Source: Candidatus Schekmanbacteria bacterium
Lineage (GTDB): Bacteria; Schekmanbacteria; GWA2-38-11; J061
DNA length: 64,000 bases
Direction: 5' to 3'
Assembly: GCA_016219965.1 (NCBI GenBank)
Contig: JACRJM010000003.1
Location: 593,902-657,901, forward strand
The position numbers were made by a program, and so were the translations under genes. The notes beneath the pieces were generated by a model that saw only the letters and a program-made list of their open reading frames with translations, was not told the DNA's origin and made no database searches. Shown one piece after another: positions 26,125 through 34,652 of the stretch (positions are counted from its first letter, which is position 1; every line of letters starts with the position of its first letter).

Positions 26125-27468
26125 GTGACCAGGGCTATCCTTGTTGTAGATGATGAACCGGAAATGAGAATTGCCATATCCAAGGCAATAAGCATGGGTG
26201 GTTTCAGAGTTGAATCAGCTTCAAATGGTTATGAAGCTATAGCTAAAATGAAACAGTCTTTCTTTGATCTTATTCTCACTGATCTTAGAATGCCTAAAAT
26301 GGACGGAGTAACACTTCTCGGTCAGATAAAATCTCTTTCTCCGGAATCTTCTGTTGTTCTAATTACAGCTTATGGCACCATAGAAAATGCAGTGGAAGCT
26401 ATGAAACTTGGCGCTGACGATTACATACTTAAACCATTTTCATTTGAGATACTAAATAATGTAATTGAAAAAGTATTAGACAGAAAAAATGAAGCCTATA
26501 GGTCAGGAACTGACGCGGATATTCCATATAAAAAGGAGATTATTACAAAAAACTCCGACATGGCGAAGCTTCTGTTATTTGCAAAATCGATAGCTGTCAG
26601 CAATGCCACAGTCCTTATTCAGGGAGAGAGTGGCACAGGAAAAGAGCTTCTTGCGAGGTATATACATCAGGAGAGCGACAGACGTAACATGCCTTTTGTT
26701 GCCATAAATTGCGCTTCTCTTCCTGAAGGGCTTCTGGAAAGTGAACTTTTTGGTCACGAAAAAGGTGCTTTTACCGGAGCGGTTGCACGAAAAGAGGGAA
26801 AGTTTGAACTGGCTAATGATGGTACATTGATGCTTGATGAGATTACTGAGATGAAATATTGCCTTCAGGCAAAGCTTTTAAGAGCAATCCAGGAGGGAGA
26901 GATTGATAGAGTTGGCGGAAGGAATCCCGTAAAAATAAATACCAGAATTATTGCTACTACCAATAGAGATATTAAAGAGTGCATAAAAAATGGAGAATTC
27001 AGACAGGACCTTTTTTATAGATTGAATGTTATACCACTAAGAATACCATCGCTTTCTAAACGTGTTGATGACATTCCTTTCCTTGCTGAATACTTTCTAA
27101 AAAAATCTTGTGAACGCAATAAGAGGAATTTACTTAAACTAAGTTCAGATGCTTTAGCATCTCTTGAAAACCACTCATGGCCTGGAAATGTAAGAGAATT
27201 TGAAAATCTTATAGAAAGAGCTGTGTTATTGTGTGAAGGAGATAATATAGAACCTGAACATCTTTTGTTTGATTATAATGACGATTCTTCTTGTGAGGAA
27301 TCATCAGATTCATTAGCAGACGATATTACAATTCATGAAATGGAAAAACGTCTGATAGTAAATACTCTCAAGAAGGTAAATGGTAACAGAACAAAAGCTG
27401 CTTCTATTCTGCAAATAAGTATAAGAACGTTGAGAAACAAACTCCGGGAATACCAGATAAGCCAGTAG
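26125..27468 (+). CDS. flrC: Sigma-54-dependent flagellar activator, FlrC/FleR-like
   Basis: A 447-residue NtrC-type activator with a receiver (phospho-acceptor Asp53, DD at 9-10, Lys103), AAA+ domain with Walker A GESGTGKE and GAFTGA (214-219), and a Fis-type helix-turn-helix ending NRTKAASILQISIRTLRNKL. It is the partner of the kinase just upstream and should activate the flagellar sigma-54 operons that follow, as FlrC/FlgR do. The start is GTG at 26125. About 230 bases then separate it from flgB and hold that operon's promoter. Confidence 0.85.
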   Translation: MTRAILVVDDEPEMRIAISKAISMGGFRVESASNGYEAIAKMKQSFFDLILTDLRMPKMDGVTLLGQIKSLSPESSVVLITAYGTIENAVEAMKLGADDYILKPFSFEILNNVIEKVLDRKNEAYRSGTDADIPYKKEIITKNSDMAKLLLFAKSIAVSNATVLIQGESGTGKELLARYIHQESDRRNMPFVAINCASLPEGLLESELFGHEKGAFTGAVARKEGKFELANDGTLMLDEITEMKYCLQAKLLRAIQEGEIDRVGGRNPVKINTRIIATTNRDIKECIKNGEFRQDLFYRLNVIPLRIPSLSKRVDDIPFLAEYFLKKSCERNKRNLLKLSSDALASLENHSWPGNVREFENLIERAVLLCEGDNIEPEHLLFDYNDDSSCEESSDSLADDITIHEMEKRLIVNTLKKVNGNRTKAASILQISIRTLRNKLREYQISQ

Positions 27469-27503
27469 GAATTCTTTTCATCTCTGCGGGAAAAAATATC
27501 CTT

Positions 27504-27527
27504 CTTAAAGGTAAAAACTACCTTAAG
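27504..27527 (+). repeat. Inverted repeat upstream of the flgB promoter
   Basis: CTTAAAGGTA-AAAAC-TACCTTAAG, nine paired bases with one bulge. It lies 36 bases past flrC and 114 bases before the flgB sigma-54 site. No T run follows, so it is a poor terminator; an activator site is as likely. Confidence 0.35.
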
Positions 27528-27640
27528 CATTCAATTCAAAAATGATTAGCATTTTACTTCAGCTCCAAAAAAAGCTTTAAATCAATAGGTTGCAAGAATT
27601 GTTGTTTTGTTTTTTTAGTATCAAAAACGGCAAAGTGTTG

Positions 27641-27655
27641 TGGCATATTTCTTGC
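27641..27655 (+). promoter_or_regulatory. Sigma-54 promoter of the flgB operon
   Basis: TGGCATATTTCTTGC, exact -24/-12 match. Expected transcription start is near 27667, which rules out the GTG at 27640 as the flgB start and supports the ATG at 27697. Confidence 0.78.
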
Positions 27656-27696
27656 TATTAAAAGCTCCGGTAACTCTTAATGAAGGTAATGCAGAT

Positions 27697-28113
27697 ATGG
27701 GTGACAGTGAAATATTCGGCAAAACGATCGACATCCTGAAAAGCAGCATGGATATGAGAGCTGCACGCCATCTTGCTATCTCTTCGAACATAGCCAATTA
27801 TGAAACTCCGAACTATAAGGCTAAAGATCTGAAGTTTGATAAAGTGTTGGCAGATGAAATCAGGAGCAATGATGCTATAAAACTTAATGTCACTAATCCT
27901 AAACATTTTATTCTATCTGGAACTCCCAGCAGTTCAACTGGTGTAACTGTGGAAGAGAATGATACGGCTAATATGGATAGGAACAACGGAAATACAGTTA
28001 ATATAGACCAAGAGATGGTAAAGCTTGCTGAGAATGGAATTATGTATGATGCCCTTTCCCAGATAATTGCCCGTCAGTTCAATTCACTGAAAGATGTTAT
28101 TAAGGGATATTAA
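27697..28113 (+). CDS. flgB: Flagellar basal-body rod protein FlgB
   Basis: A 138-residue rod protein. It has the rod/hook N-terminal helix motif ARHLAISSNIANYETPNYKA and the C-terminal amphipathic helix (LSQIIARQFNSLKDVIKG). FlgB is the most proximal rod subunit, exported by the flagellar type III apparatus. The ATG at 27697 has GAAGG ten bases upstream and lies 30 bases below the predicted sigma-54 transcript start; the frame is open further upstream, but that part includes the promoter itself. It is the first gene of the flgBC-fliEFGHIJ-fliK-flgDE run. Confidence 0.93.
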   Translation: MGDSEIFGKTIDILKSSMDMRAARHLAISSNIANYETPNYKAKDLKFDKVLADEIRSNDAIKLNVTNPKHFILSGTPSSSTGVTVEENDTANMDRNNGNTVNIDQEMVKLAENGIMYDALSQIIARQFNSLKDVIKGY

Positions 28114-28132
28114 GGAAGGAGGAAGTTAAATC

Positions 28133-28573
28133 ATGGATTTTTTGACAGCGCTTCAAGTAAGTTCTTCAGCACTTGATGCCCAAAGGGTAAAGATGAACAC
28201 TATTGCTTCAAACCTGGCTAATGCAGAAACAACAAGGACTCCTGAAGGAGGCCCATATAAGAAAAAAACCGCTGTATTGACAGCTACGGAAGTTAATAAT
28301 GCTGGCGGCTTTAAGAATTTTAAAGATGCGCTTGAACAGAGTATTAAAGGAGTAAAAGTTTCAGAAATAACTGAGGATAATGAAAGTTATAAATTGAAAT
28401 ATGAGCCGGGTAGCCCGGATGCTGATGAGAAAGGCTATGTAAAACTTCCAAACATAAATTTAATGGAAGAGATGGTAAACATGATGTCTGCTAGCAGGGC
28501 TTATGAAGCTAATGTGACGGCAATCAATGCTACCAAAAGTATGGCACAAAAGGCTTTGGATATAGGTAAATAA
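28133..28573 (+). CDS. flgC: Flagellar basal-body rod protein FlgC
   Basis: A 146-residue rod subunit with the N-terminal ALDAQRVKMNTIASNLANAE motif and the C-terminal MVNMMSASRAYEANVTAINA helix found in rod, hook and hook-associated proteins. GGAAGGAGGAAG precedes the ATG. It follows flgB by 19 bases and forms the proximal rod with FlgB and FlgF. Confidence 0.95.
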   Translation: MDFLTALQVSSSALDAQRVKMNTIASNLANAETTRTPEGGPYKKKTAVLTATEVNNAGGFKNFKDALEQSIKGVKVSEITEDNESYKLKYEPGSPDADEKGYVKLPNINLMEEMVNMMSASRAYEANVTAINATKSMAQKALDIGK

Positions 28574-28587
28574 AAAAGGGGATATAA

Positions 28588-28893
28588 GTGGTTGATTTAA
28601 AAATAGGCAGTCTTCCCTTCAAAGATTTGATTCAGGAAAAAAAGCTGAACAATGATGTGGCAACGACCAATGGTCCGTCATTTTCAGATACTATCAAAGA
28701 TTTTGTAAAGGACGTAAACCAGTCCCAGAAGGAAGCTGATCAGGCTGTACAGAATTTCGCCTCTGGAGGAAACATCAGTATACACGAAACAATGATTTCT
28801 CTCCAGAAAGCAGATGTCTCATTTAAATTGATGCTTCAAATAAGAAACAAAGTGTTAAGTGCGTATGAAGAGATAATGAAAATGCAACTTTAG
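28588..28893 (+). CDS. fliE: Flagellar hook-basal body complex protein FliE
   Basis: A 101-residue protein, near the family's usual 100-110. The C-terminal half holds the FliE core HETMISLQKADVSFKLMLQI, then VLSAYEEIMKMQL. FliE joins the MS ring to the rod and is the first exported rod component. The start codon is GTG, preceded by GGGGATATA, 14 bases after flgC. Confidence 0.93.
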   Translation: MVDLKIGSLPFKDLIQEKKLNNDVATTNGPSFSDTIKDFVKDVNQSQKEADQAVQNFASGGNISIHETMISLQKADVSFKLMLQIRNKVLSAYEEIMKMQL

Positions 28894-28909
28894 TTTTTTG
28901 GGAGTGTAA

Positions 28910-30469
28910 ATGGCTTTAATAAATCAATTATTGAATCAGTTAGGAAATATTTTTAAAAATCTTCCAGTAGCAAACAGGGTATCATTTATTCTTCTCCTGT
29001 CAATTTTTTTGGCTGCTTTTGGTGCTGTTGTATTCTGGGGGACAAGACCGGATTATGAACTCCTGTATGCTAATCTTTCAGGGTCTGATGCTTCTTCTAT
29101 TGTATCTAGCCTTAAAGAGAAAAAGGTTTCTTATAAATTGGAAGGTAATGGCAGCAGAATATATGTCCCGGCAGAATCTGTTTATGACATTAGAATGGAG
29201 CTTGCAGCTGAAGGGGTGCCAAAGGGAGATGGTATAGGTTTTGAAATTTTCGACAAGAATAGTTTCGGGCTTACGGATTTTGTACAAAAGGTAAACTATC
29301 AGAGATCTCTTCAGGGGGAACTTGAAAGAACTATATCCAGGCTTGATTCTGTGGAAACAGTGAGGATTCATCTTGCTATACCAGAGAAATCTCTTTTCCT
29401 TGAAAATGCAGAAGAACCTAAAGCATCAGTAGTAATAAAGCTCAAACCAGGGATGACCATTAACCAGAAACAGGTCCGTGGAATTGTGAACCTTGTTTCA
29501 GGTTCAGTTGAGAGGCTTAAGGCACAGAATGTTACTGTTATAGATTCACTTGGCAATATCTTGTCCAATAATGAAGCAGATGAACTTGGAATAGGAGAAA
29601 ACACTCTTCAGATGGAATACAAACAATCTATTGAAAGCTCTTTTGAAAAAAGAATTCAAACTATGCTTGAAAGGGTTGTAGGGAAAAACAACATAATTGC
29701 CAGAGTAACTGCAACTTTGGATTTCCAACGTGTGGAGCTAACTGAAGAAAAATATGACCCTGATTCACCGGTTGTAAGAAGTGAACAGATTAGCGAAGAA
29801 AAAACTCAAGGGTCACAGGGGCAGTTAGGCGGTCAATCAAATAAGAGCAATGAAGTAAGGAATTATGAGATCAATAAAACTGTAAGTCATCAAGTTGCCC
29901 CGTCAGGAACCATAAAAACTCTTTCGGTGGCGGTATTGATTAATGGTTCTTATAAGGAAACCGGTGAAGCTGGAAAAAATGAATACATGCCGCGTACTAA
30001 TGACGAGATGAAGAAGTTTTCAGATATTGTCAGGACAGCAGTCGGATTCAACCAGGACAGGGGAGATAAAGTAGAAGTCGTAAATGTCCCGTTTGAAACA
30101 GTAAATGATGAGAGTATTAAGCCTGCAGGATTCTTCAATAATGAAACGACCAACCTTGCTATTAAATACGGTGTAATGCTCGTACTAATGTTACTCACAT
30201 ATTTCCTCATAATTAGACCATTAATCGCCTGGATGACAAAACCCATAGAACCAGGTGGATATGCAGTTTCATATCCCATGAGTGTAAGTGAAATTGAAAG
30301 AAGGATGTCTGAGCCAGCGGCAATTTCGGGAGAAAGAGCTTCGGCTGCATATGGACAGAGAAATGCTGATTTTGGCGGAACGCAAAGAGATAAAGTGCTT
30401 GAGATGGCAAAAACAAATCCTGAAATTACAGGGAAAGTAATAAAGGGATGGCTTAATTCCAGGAGTTAA
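28910..30469 (+). CDS. fliF: Flagellar MS-ring protein FliF
   Basis: A 519-residue membrane protein with an N-terminal helix (FILLLSIFLAAFGAVVFWG) and a second helix at about 417-437 (YGVMLVLMLLTYFLIIRPLI). The periplasmic region between them contains the two ring-building domains (LLYANLSGSDASSIVSSLK; LERTISRLDSVETVRIHLA). The cytoplasmic tail ends KTNPEITGKVIKGWLN, the FliG-binding peptide. It is the base on which the C ring, export gate and rod assemble. It is 3 bases from fliG. Confidence 0.97.
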   Translation: MALINQLLNQLGNIFKNLPVANRVSFILLLSIFLAAFGAVVFWGTRPDYELLYANLSGSDASSIVSSLKEKKVSYKLEGNGSRIYVPAESVYDIRMELAAEGVPKGDGIGFEIFDKNSFGLTDFVQKVNYQRSLQGELERTISRLDSVETVRIHLAIPEKSLFLENAEEPKASVVIKLKPGMTINQKQVRGIVNLVSGSVERLKAQNVTVIDSLGNILSNNEADELGIGENTLQMEYKQSIESSFEKRIQTMLERVVGKNNIIARVTATLDFQRVELTEEKYDPDSPVVRSEQISEEKTQGSQGQLGGQSNKSNEVRNYEINKTVSHQVAPSGTIKTLSVAVLINGSYKETGEAGKNEYMPRTNDEMKKFSDIVRTAVGFNQDRGDKVEVVNVPFETVNDESIKPAGFFNNETTNLAIKYGVMLVLMLLTYFLIIRPLIAWMTKPIEPGGYAVSYPMSVSEIERRMSEPAAISGERASAAYGQRNADFGGTQRDKVLEMAKTNPEITGKVIKGWLNSRS

Positions 30470-30472
30470 TTT

Positions 30473-31513
30473 ATGGTTTTGGTTCCACCGGATTCAAATA
30501 ATTTAAGAGCTGAAGCAAGTAATTCAAAGAAAGCAGCCATTCTCCTATATATGCTTGGTGAGGATGTAGCCTGCGAATTGTTAAAAAATTTAAACAGCAA
30601 TGAAATTAGAGAAGTTTTGGAACATCTTTCCAAGCTTGATAAAGTATCGCAGGCTGAAGTGGATATGATAATGGATGAGTTTTATAAACAAGCCTCATCC
30701 ACAAACGTTGGAGCACTTAATCCTGACAAGGGTTATGCAAACAAGCTGATGAAAAAGGTAGCAAATCTGGTTAAGGAAACAGATGAAGACTTTGACTTGT
30801 CTTTTGCTTTTACAAATGAGGAAGGTCTGTCTCTTCTCAGAATGACTGATCCTGAACTTTGTGCCAATTTTTTAAAGACTCAGTATCCGCAGATTTCAGC
30901 CTTGATTATATCACGTCTGGAGCCATTGAAGGCCGCCAACATCATAGAGAAGATGCCAAAAAAACTTCAAAGTGAAATTATCACCAGGATGGCAAACCTT
31001 AAAGAAGTTGCCCCTGAGGTTTTGAACGAAATCGATTTCATATTAAAAAAAGAATTAAGTGATTTAGGGGGAAATCGCAAGAATGCCATAGGAGGAGTAA
31101 AACCGGTTGCTGAGATACTAAACCACCTGCCTAAATCAATTGAAAACAAAATACTAAGTGCAGTATCAGAAAAGGACAAAGATATAGCGCAGAAAATAAA
31201 AGAACATATGTTCACATTTGAAGACCTCATTCATGTTGCTGCAAAAGATCTGCAGGCTGTGCTGAAAGAAACAGACGGACAGAAACTTGCTTTAGCTCTA
31301 AAAGCGGCCAGTGAAGGACTTAAAGAAAAAATATTTTCTAATGTGTCTGAACGCGTCAAAGATATGATTAAGGATGATATTGACACAATGGGTCCGGTAA
31401 AACTTAAAGATGTTGAAAAAGCTCAGCAGGACGTAGTCTTGATTGCGAGAAAGCTTGAAGAAGAAGGCAAAATAACCTTTGGCGGGAATGCCGAGGAAGA
31501 AATGATAGTGTAA
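30473..31513 (+). CDS. fliG: Flagellar motor switch protein FliG
   Basis: A 346-residue C-ring protein, the normal family length. The N-terminal domain (SKKAAILLYMLGEDVA) binds FliF. The middle domain ends near the EKMPKKLQSEIITRMA block, which includes the Gly-rich hinge that follows in other species. The C-terminal torque domain has charged helices (ALALKAASEGLKEKIFSNVS, then ERVKDMIKDDIDTMGPV) that contact MotA. Overlap is absent, with fliH starting 2 bases after the stop. Confidence 0.97.
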   Translation: MVLVPPDSNNLRAEASNSKKAAILLYMLGEDVACELLKNLNSNEIREVLEHLSKLDKVSQAEVDMIMDEFYKQASSTNVGALNPDKGYANKLMKKVANLVKETDEDFDLSFAFTNEEGLSLLRMTDPELCANFLKTQYPQISALIISRLEPLKAANIIEKMPKKLQSEIITRMANLKEVAPEVLNEIDFILKKELSDLGGNRKNAIGGVKPVAEILNHLPKSIENKILSAVSEKDKDIAQKIKEHMFTFEDLIHVAAKDLQAVLKETDGQKLALALKAASEGLKEKIFSNVSERVKDMIKDDIDTMGPVKLKDVEKAQQDVVLIARKLEEEGKITFGGNAEEEMIV

Positions 31514-31515
31514 AT

Positions 31516-32238
31516 ATGAAAGGGAATACTGTGTCCACTTTGCCATTTAAGCTCGAAGATCTCGAGCCCGGGAAACGAAGAATAAAGGTTAAGAAAAAAA
31601 ATCATGAGGTGTTTGAGAGGATAACAATACTTCAAAATTTAAATTCAAATGGTTTCAAACAAAATCAAAAAAAAGATCCACACAATGCTGGAGATGAAAG
31701 CAACAGTTCTCAGTCTGCAGACTTATATTTATTAACGGAAAATGAAAATGCCTATCAAAAAGGTCTCGAAGAAGGAGAAGAAAAAGCACTGAGGAAACTA
31801 AAGGAATTTTTTGATTCCTTAGGGCTACTTTCTCATGAAATGAAAAAGAAAATAGAGGAACTCGACGGAGAAAGTATGTCTTTCTCCATTCAAATGTCAC
31901 TGAAGATAGCTGAGAAGATTGTTGGAAGCGAACTTTCTGTCAATGAGAAATCTGTAGAAAATGTTTTGAGGCGTGTACTTAAAAAAGTACCAAAATCTGG
32001 AGAAATAAAAATTTTAATGAATATGTCAGACCTTGAAAGATTTAAATCACTACATCCTAAAGTTGATGAGTTTCTCGGGGGAATAAGTGAAACAGTAGTA
32101 TTCGAGGGAAGTGAAAAGGTTAAATCAGGTGGATGCTATGTACATACAGAAACGTTTTGCATGGATTCGTCTGTAGAGAAACAGCTTGAAAATATCGGTT
32201 CCAAACTTTTGGAAACGGTAAGTAAAAAAGAAAAATAA
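31516..32238 (+). CDS. fliH: Flagellar assembly protein FliH
   Basis: A 240-residue cytoplasmic export component. A disordered charged N-terminus is followed by a coiled coil starting NAYQKGLEEGEEKALRKLKE (the GxxxE/A-type segment of FliH) and a C-terminal V-ATPase-E-like domain (SLKIAEKIVGSELS, then VENVLRRVLKKVP). It regulates the FliI ATPase and brings it to FlhA/FliN. Its position before fliI is canonical. Confidence 0.9.
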   Translation: MKGNTVSTLPFKLEDLEPGKRRIKVKKKNHEVFERITILQNLNSNGFKQNQKKDPHNAGDESNSSQSADLYLLTENENAYQKGLEEGEEKALRKLKEFFDSLGLLSHEMKKKIEELDGESMSFSIQMSLKIAEKIVGSELSVNEKSVENVLRRVLKKVPKSGEIKILMNMSDLERFKSLHPKVDEFLGGISETVVFEGSEKVKSGGCYVHTETFCMDSSVEKQLENIGSKLLETVSKKEK

Positions 32239-32243
32239 AATTA

Positions 32244-33581
32244 ATGGTAAACTCAATGGCAATAGATTTTGATTTGTATAGCAAGGCAGTAGAAGAGGCA
32301 GAGAATTTCGATATTTATGGGAAAGTTACAAAAGTCGTCGGTCTTGTTATTGAAGGTTATGCACCGCACTCCATTATAGGATCTTCTTGCATGATTTATC
32401 CGCACGACAAGGATACTCCAATTCAGGCAGAAATCGTAGGATTTAGAGATGGGAAAGCCCTGTTGATGTCATTGGGCGACATAAGAGGGATTGGCCCAGG
32501 GAGTCTTATAAAGGTTAAGAACAATAAAGCATCATTGAAGATAAGCAGACAATTTCTTGGACGCGTAATAGATGGGTATGGAGATCCAATAGATGGTAAG
32601 GGACGATTATTTGGAGAGGAAGAGTATCCAATCTATTCTGAACCGCTGAATCCGCTCGAAAGAAATATGATAAGCGAAACCCTGGATCTTGGAGTAAGGA
32701 GCATAAATGGGTTGCTGACATGCGGTAAAGGACAAAGGATGGGCATCTTTGCAGGTTCAGGGGTAGGCAAGAGCGTACTTATGGGAATGATTGCCAGGAA
32801 TACCATGGCGCAAGTAAATGTAGTTGCCTTAATTGGTGAACGGGGAAGAGAAGTAAGGGAATTCCTGGAAAAGGATCTGGGGAAAGATGGACTTAAAAGA
32901 TCTGTTGTTATTGCCGCGACGTCAGACCAACCTCCATTAGTAAGGGTTAGAGGTGCATTTATTGCAACGACCATAGCAGAGTATTTTCGCGACTTGGGAA
33001 TGGATGTAATTCTGATGATGGATTCAGTGACAAGACTTGCTATGGCGCAACGCGAAGTAGGTCTTGCTATAGGGGAACCACCGACAGCTAAAGGATATAC
33101 TCCATCGGTGTTTGCAATGCTTCCTAAGCTTCTTGAAAGAGCAGGTCTTTCAAACGGGAAGGGAAGCATAACTGGAATGTATACTGTTCTCGTCGAAGGA
33201 GATGATTTTAACGAGCCAGTCTCTGATGCCATGAGATCTATTCTCGATGGGCATCTGTGTCTTACGAGGGAACTGGCGGCAAGAAACCACTACCCTGCAG
33301 TAGATATCCTTCAAAGCATCAGCAGATTGATGAAAGATATCTCTTCAAAGGAACACATAGAGACTGCAAAGAAATTGATAGAAGTTTTAGCAGTCTATAA
33401 GAAAGCTGAAGACATGATAGATATAGGTGCATACTCCAAGGGGAGTAATCCAAAAATTGACCTTGCAATCAAAATGATTGACAAAATTAACTCTTATTTA
33501 AAGCAGAACGTAGATGAAAAGGTGACAATTCAGCAGTCAATTTCTCAGCTTATGAATCTTTTCAAAGAAAAAACAGGTTGA
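32244..33581 (+). CDS. fliI: Flagellum-specific ATP synthase FliI
   Basis: A 445-residue ATPase of the F1-beta type that unfolds and loads export substrates. Walker A is AGSGVGKS (in GIFAGSGVGKSVLMG), Walker B is VILMMDSVTRLAM, and the GERGREVREF block is conserved. The oligomer hydrolyses ATP at the export gate. A second ATG four codons in (MAIDFDLY) could be the start; both give a normal length. It lies between fliH and fliJ as usual. Confidence 0.97.
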   Translation: MVNSMAIDFDLYSKAVEEAENFDIYGKVTKVVGLVIEGYAPHSIIGSSCMIYPHDKDTPIQAEIVGFRDGKALLMSLGDIRGIGPGSLIKVKNNKASLKISRQFLGRVIDGYGDPIDGKGRLFGEEEYPIYSEPLNPLERNMISETLDLGVRSINGLLTCGKGQRMGIFAGSGVGKSVLMGMIARNTMAQVNVVALIGERGREVREFLEKDLGKDGLKRSVVIAATSDQPPLVRVRGAFIATTIAEYFRDLGMDVILMMDSVTRLAMAQREVGLAIGEPPTAKGYTPSVFAMLPKLLERAGLSNGKGSITGMYTVLVEGDDFNEPVSDAMRSILDGHLCLTRELAARNHYPAVDILQSISRLMKDISSKEHIETAKKLIEVLAVYKKAEDMIDIGAYSKGSNPKIDLAIKMIDKINSYLKQNVDEKVTIQQSISQLMNLFKEKTG

Positions 33582-33598
33582 GATAAAAGGAGGTCGCT

Positions 33599-34054
33599 AT
33601 GCCTAGGCAATCATTTAAATTACAAAGGGTTCTCGAATACAGAGAAATGCTGGAAGAGCAGCTCCAGATGGAGGTTGCAAAAATAAAAACAAATCTGGCC
33701 GAACAGGAGAACGCCTTAAAAGCGAAACATGACAAGCTTTCTAAATGTAAGAGCAAACTAAATGAATTACAAAAAAATGCAACATCTGTGAATGATTATA
33801 AGACCTACATGGATTACATCGGTTATCTCCTTAAAGAAATCATGATACAGGAGAAGGTAATTATGGGAATACAGGAGACTTTGACGACCTCAATAGAAGG
33901 TCTGAAAAAAGCGTGCCAGGACAAACATGTTCTGGAGAAGCTTAAAGGGCGGGAAGCAACAAAAATCAGTCAGGAACACAGCAGGAAAGAACAGATATTT
34001 TTTAATGAGCTCGGTCTTAAATCGCATAGCGGGTCGGGCAGATCTTCTTTGTAA
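33599..34054 (+). CDS. fliJ: Flagellar export protein FliJ
   Basis: A 151-residue coiled-coil protein, typical FliJ length. It opens with FKLQRVLEYREMLEEQLQME, the family's N-terminal pattern, and stays helical and highly charged throughout. FliJ is the stalk in the FliI ring and activates FlhA. AAGGAGGTCGCT before the ATG is a strong ribosome site. Confidence 0.9.
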   Translation: MPRQSFKLQRVLEYREMLEEQLQMEVAKIKTNLAEQENALKAKHDKLSKCKSKLNELQKNATSVNDYKTYMDYIGYLLKEIMIQEKVIMGIQETLTTSIEGLKKACQDKHVLEKLKGREATKISQEHSRKEQIFFNELGLKSHSGSGRSSL

Positions 34055-34074
34055 AATAATTTGAGGGATCAACT

Positions 34075-34647
34075 ATGAGCATAATGAAAAATAATAAATT
34101 TCTTAAACTTGCAGTTTTTGTTTTGTTAATAAAAGTATTTCTCCTTGGTTTTTTTATTGTTCCTGCAATGATTGGAAATGAAGTTAAAGCAGAAAATGGT
34201 CAAAATAACGCAGGAAACATTAAGGTTTCAGAACAAACAGCTTCCATTCAACCATCTGAATCCGAGAAATCTCTTTCTATTTTTAATGAAAAGGAAAAGG
34301 AGATTGCAAGGAGATATTCTGAGCTGAAAGAAAAAGAGGAAAAAATAAAGATAGCAGATGAGGAGATAAAAAACAGAATAATTGAATTAAAAAACCTTAG
34401 GAGTGAGATTGAAGGAATGCTGAAAATCAAGGAACAAAAAGATGAAGAGAAAATACAGCATCTTGTAAAAATATACTCGTCAATGAAAGGAGAAGCAGCA
34501 GCTCAGATAATGGATAAACTACCAGATGATGTTATAACTGAGATGTTTTCAAGGATGAAGGGAGATCAGGTCGCGAAAATACTGGGATTGATTTCAAAGG
34601 ACAAAGCAGTAAGGATTACAAGCAGCCTGACCGGAATGGAGCCTTGA
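34075..34647 (+). CDS. MotE/MgtE-N-like flagellar protein
   Basis: A 190-residue protein: one N-terminal membrane helix (FLKLAVFVLLIKVFLLGFFI), a periplasmic coiled coil rich in Lys/Glu, and a C-terminal MgtE N-terminal-type repeat (AAAQIMDKLPDDVITEMFSRM, split at PDD, and AKILGLISKDKAVRITSSL). Proteins of this type (MotE, formerly MgtE-like) sit between fliJ and fliK in many flagellar clusters and chaperone or scaffold the stator in epsilonproteobacteria. Here the same role is inferred from location and architecture. Confidence 0.75.
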   Translation: MSIMKNNKFLKLAVFVLLIKVFLLGFFIVPAMIGNEVKAENGQNNAGNIKVSEQTASIQPSESEKSLSIFNEKEKEIARRYSELKEKEEKIKIADEEIKNRIIELKNLRSEIEGMLKIKEQKDEEKIQHLVKIYSSMKGEAAAQIMDKLPDDVITEMFSRMKGDQVAKILGLISKDKAVRITSSLTGMEP

Positions 34648-34652
34648 CGCTG

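Noticed and set aside
27504..27527. Hairpin after flrC as a terminator
   Set aside because: The stem is AT-rich and no T run follows on either side, so termination is doubtful. It is listed as a repeat.
32633..33232. A 199-codon open frame antisense to fliI
   Set aside because: fliI is certain on the plus strand. The antisense frame is Ser/Thr/Pro-rich without any domain, as expected from the codon bias of the opposite strand.
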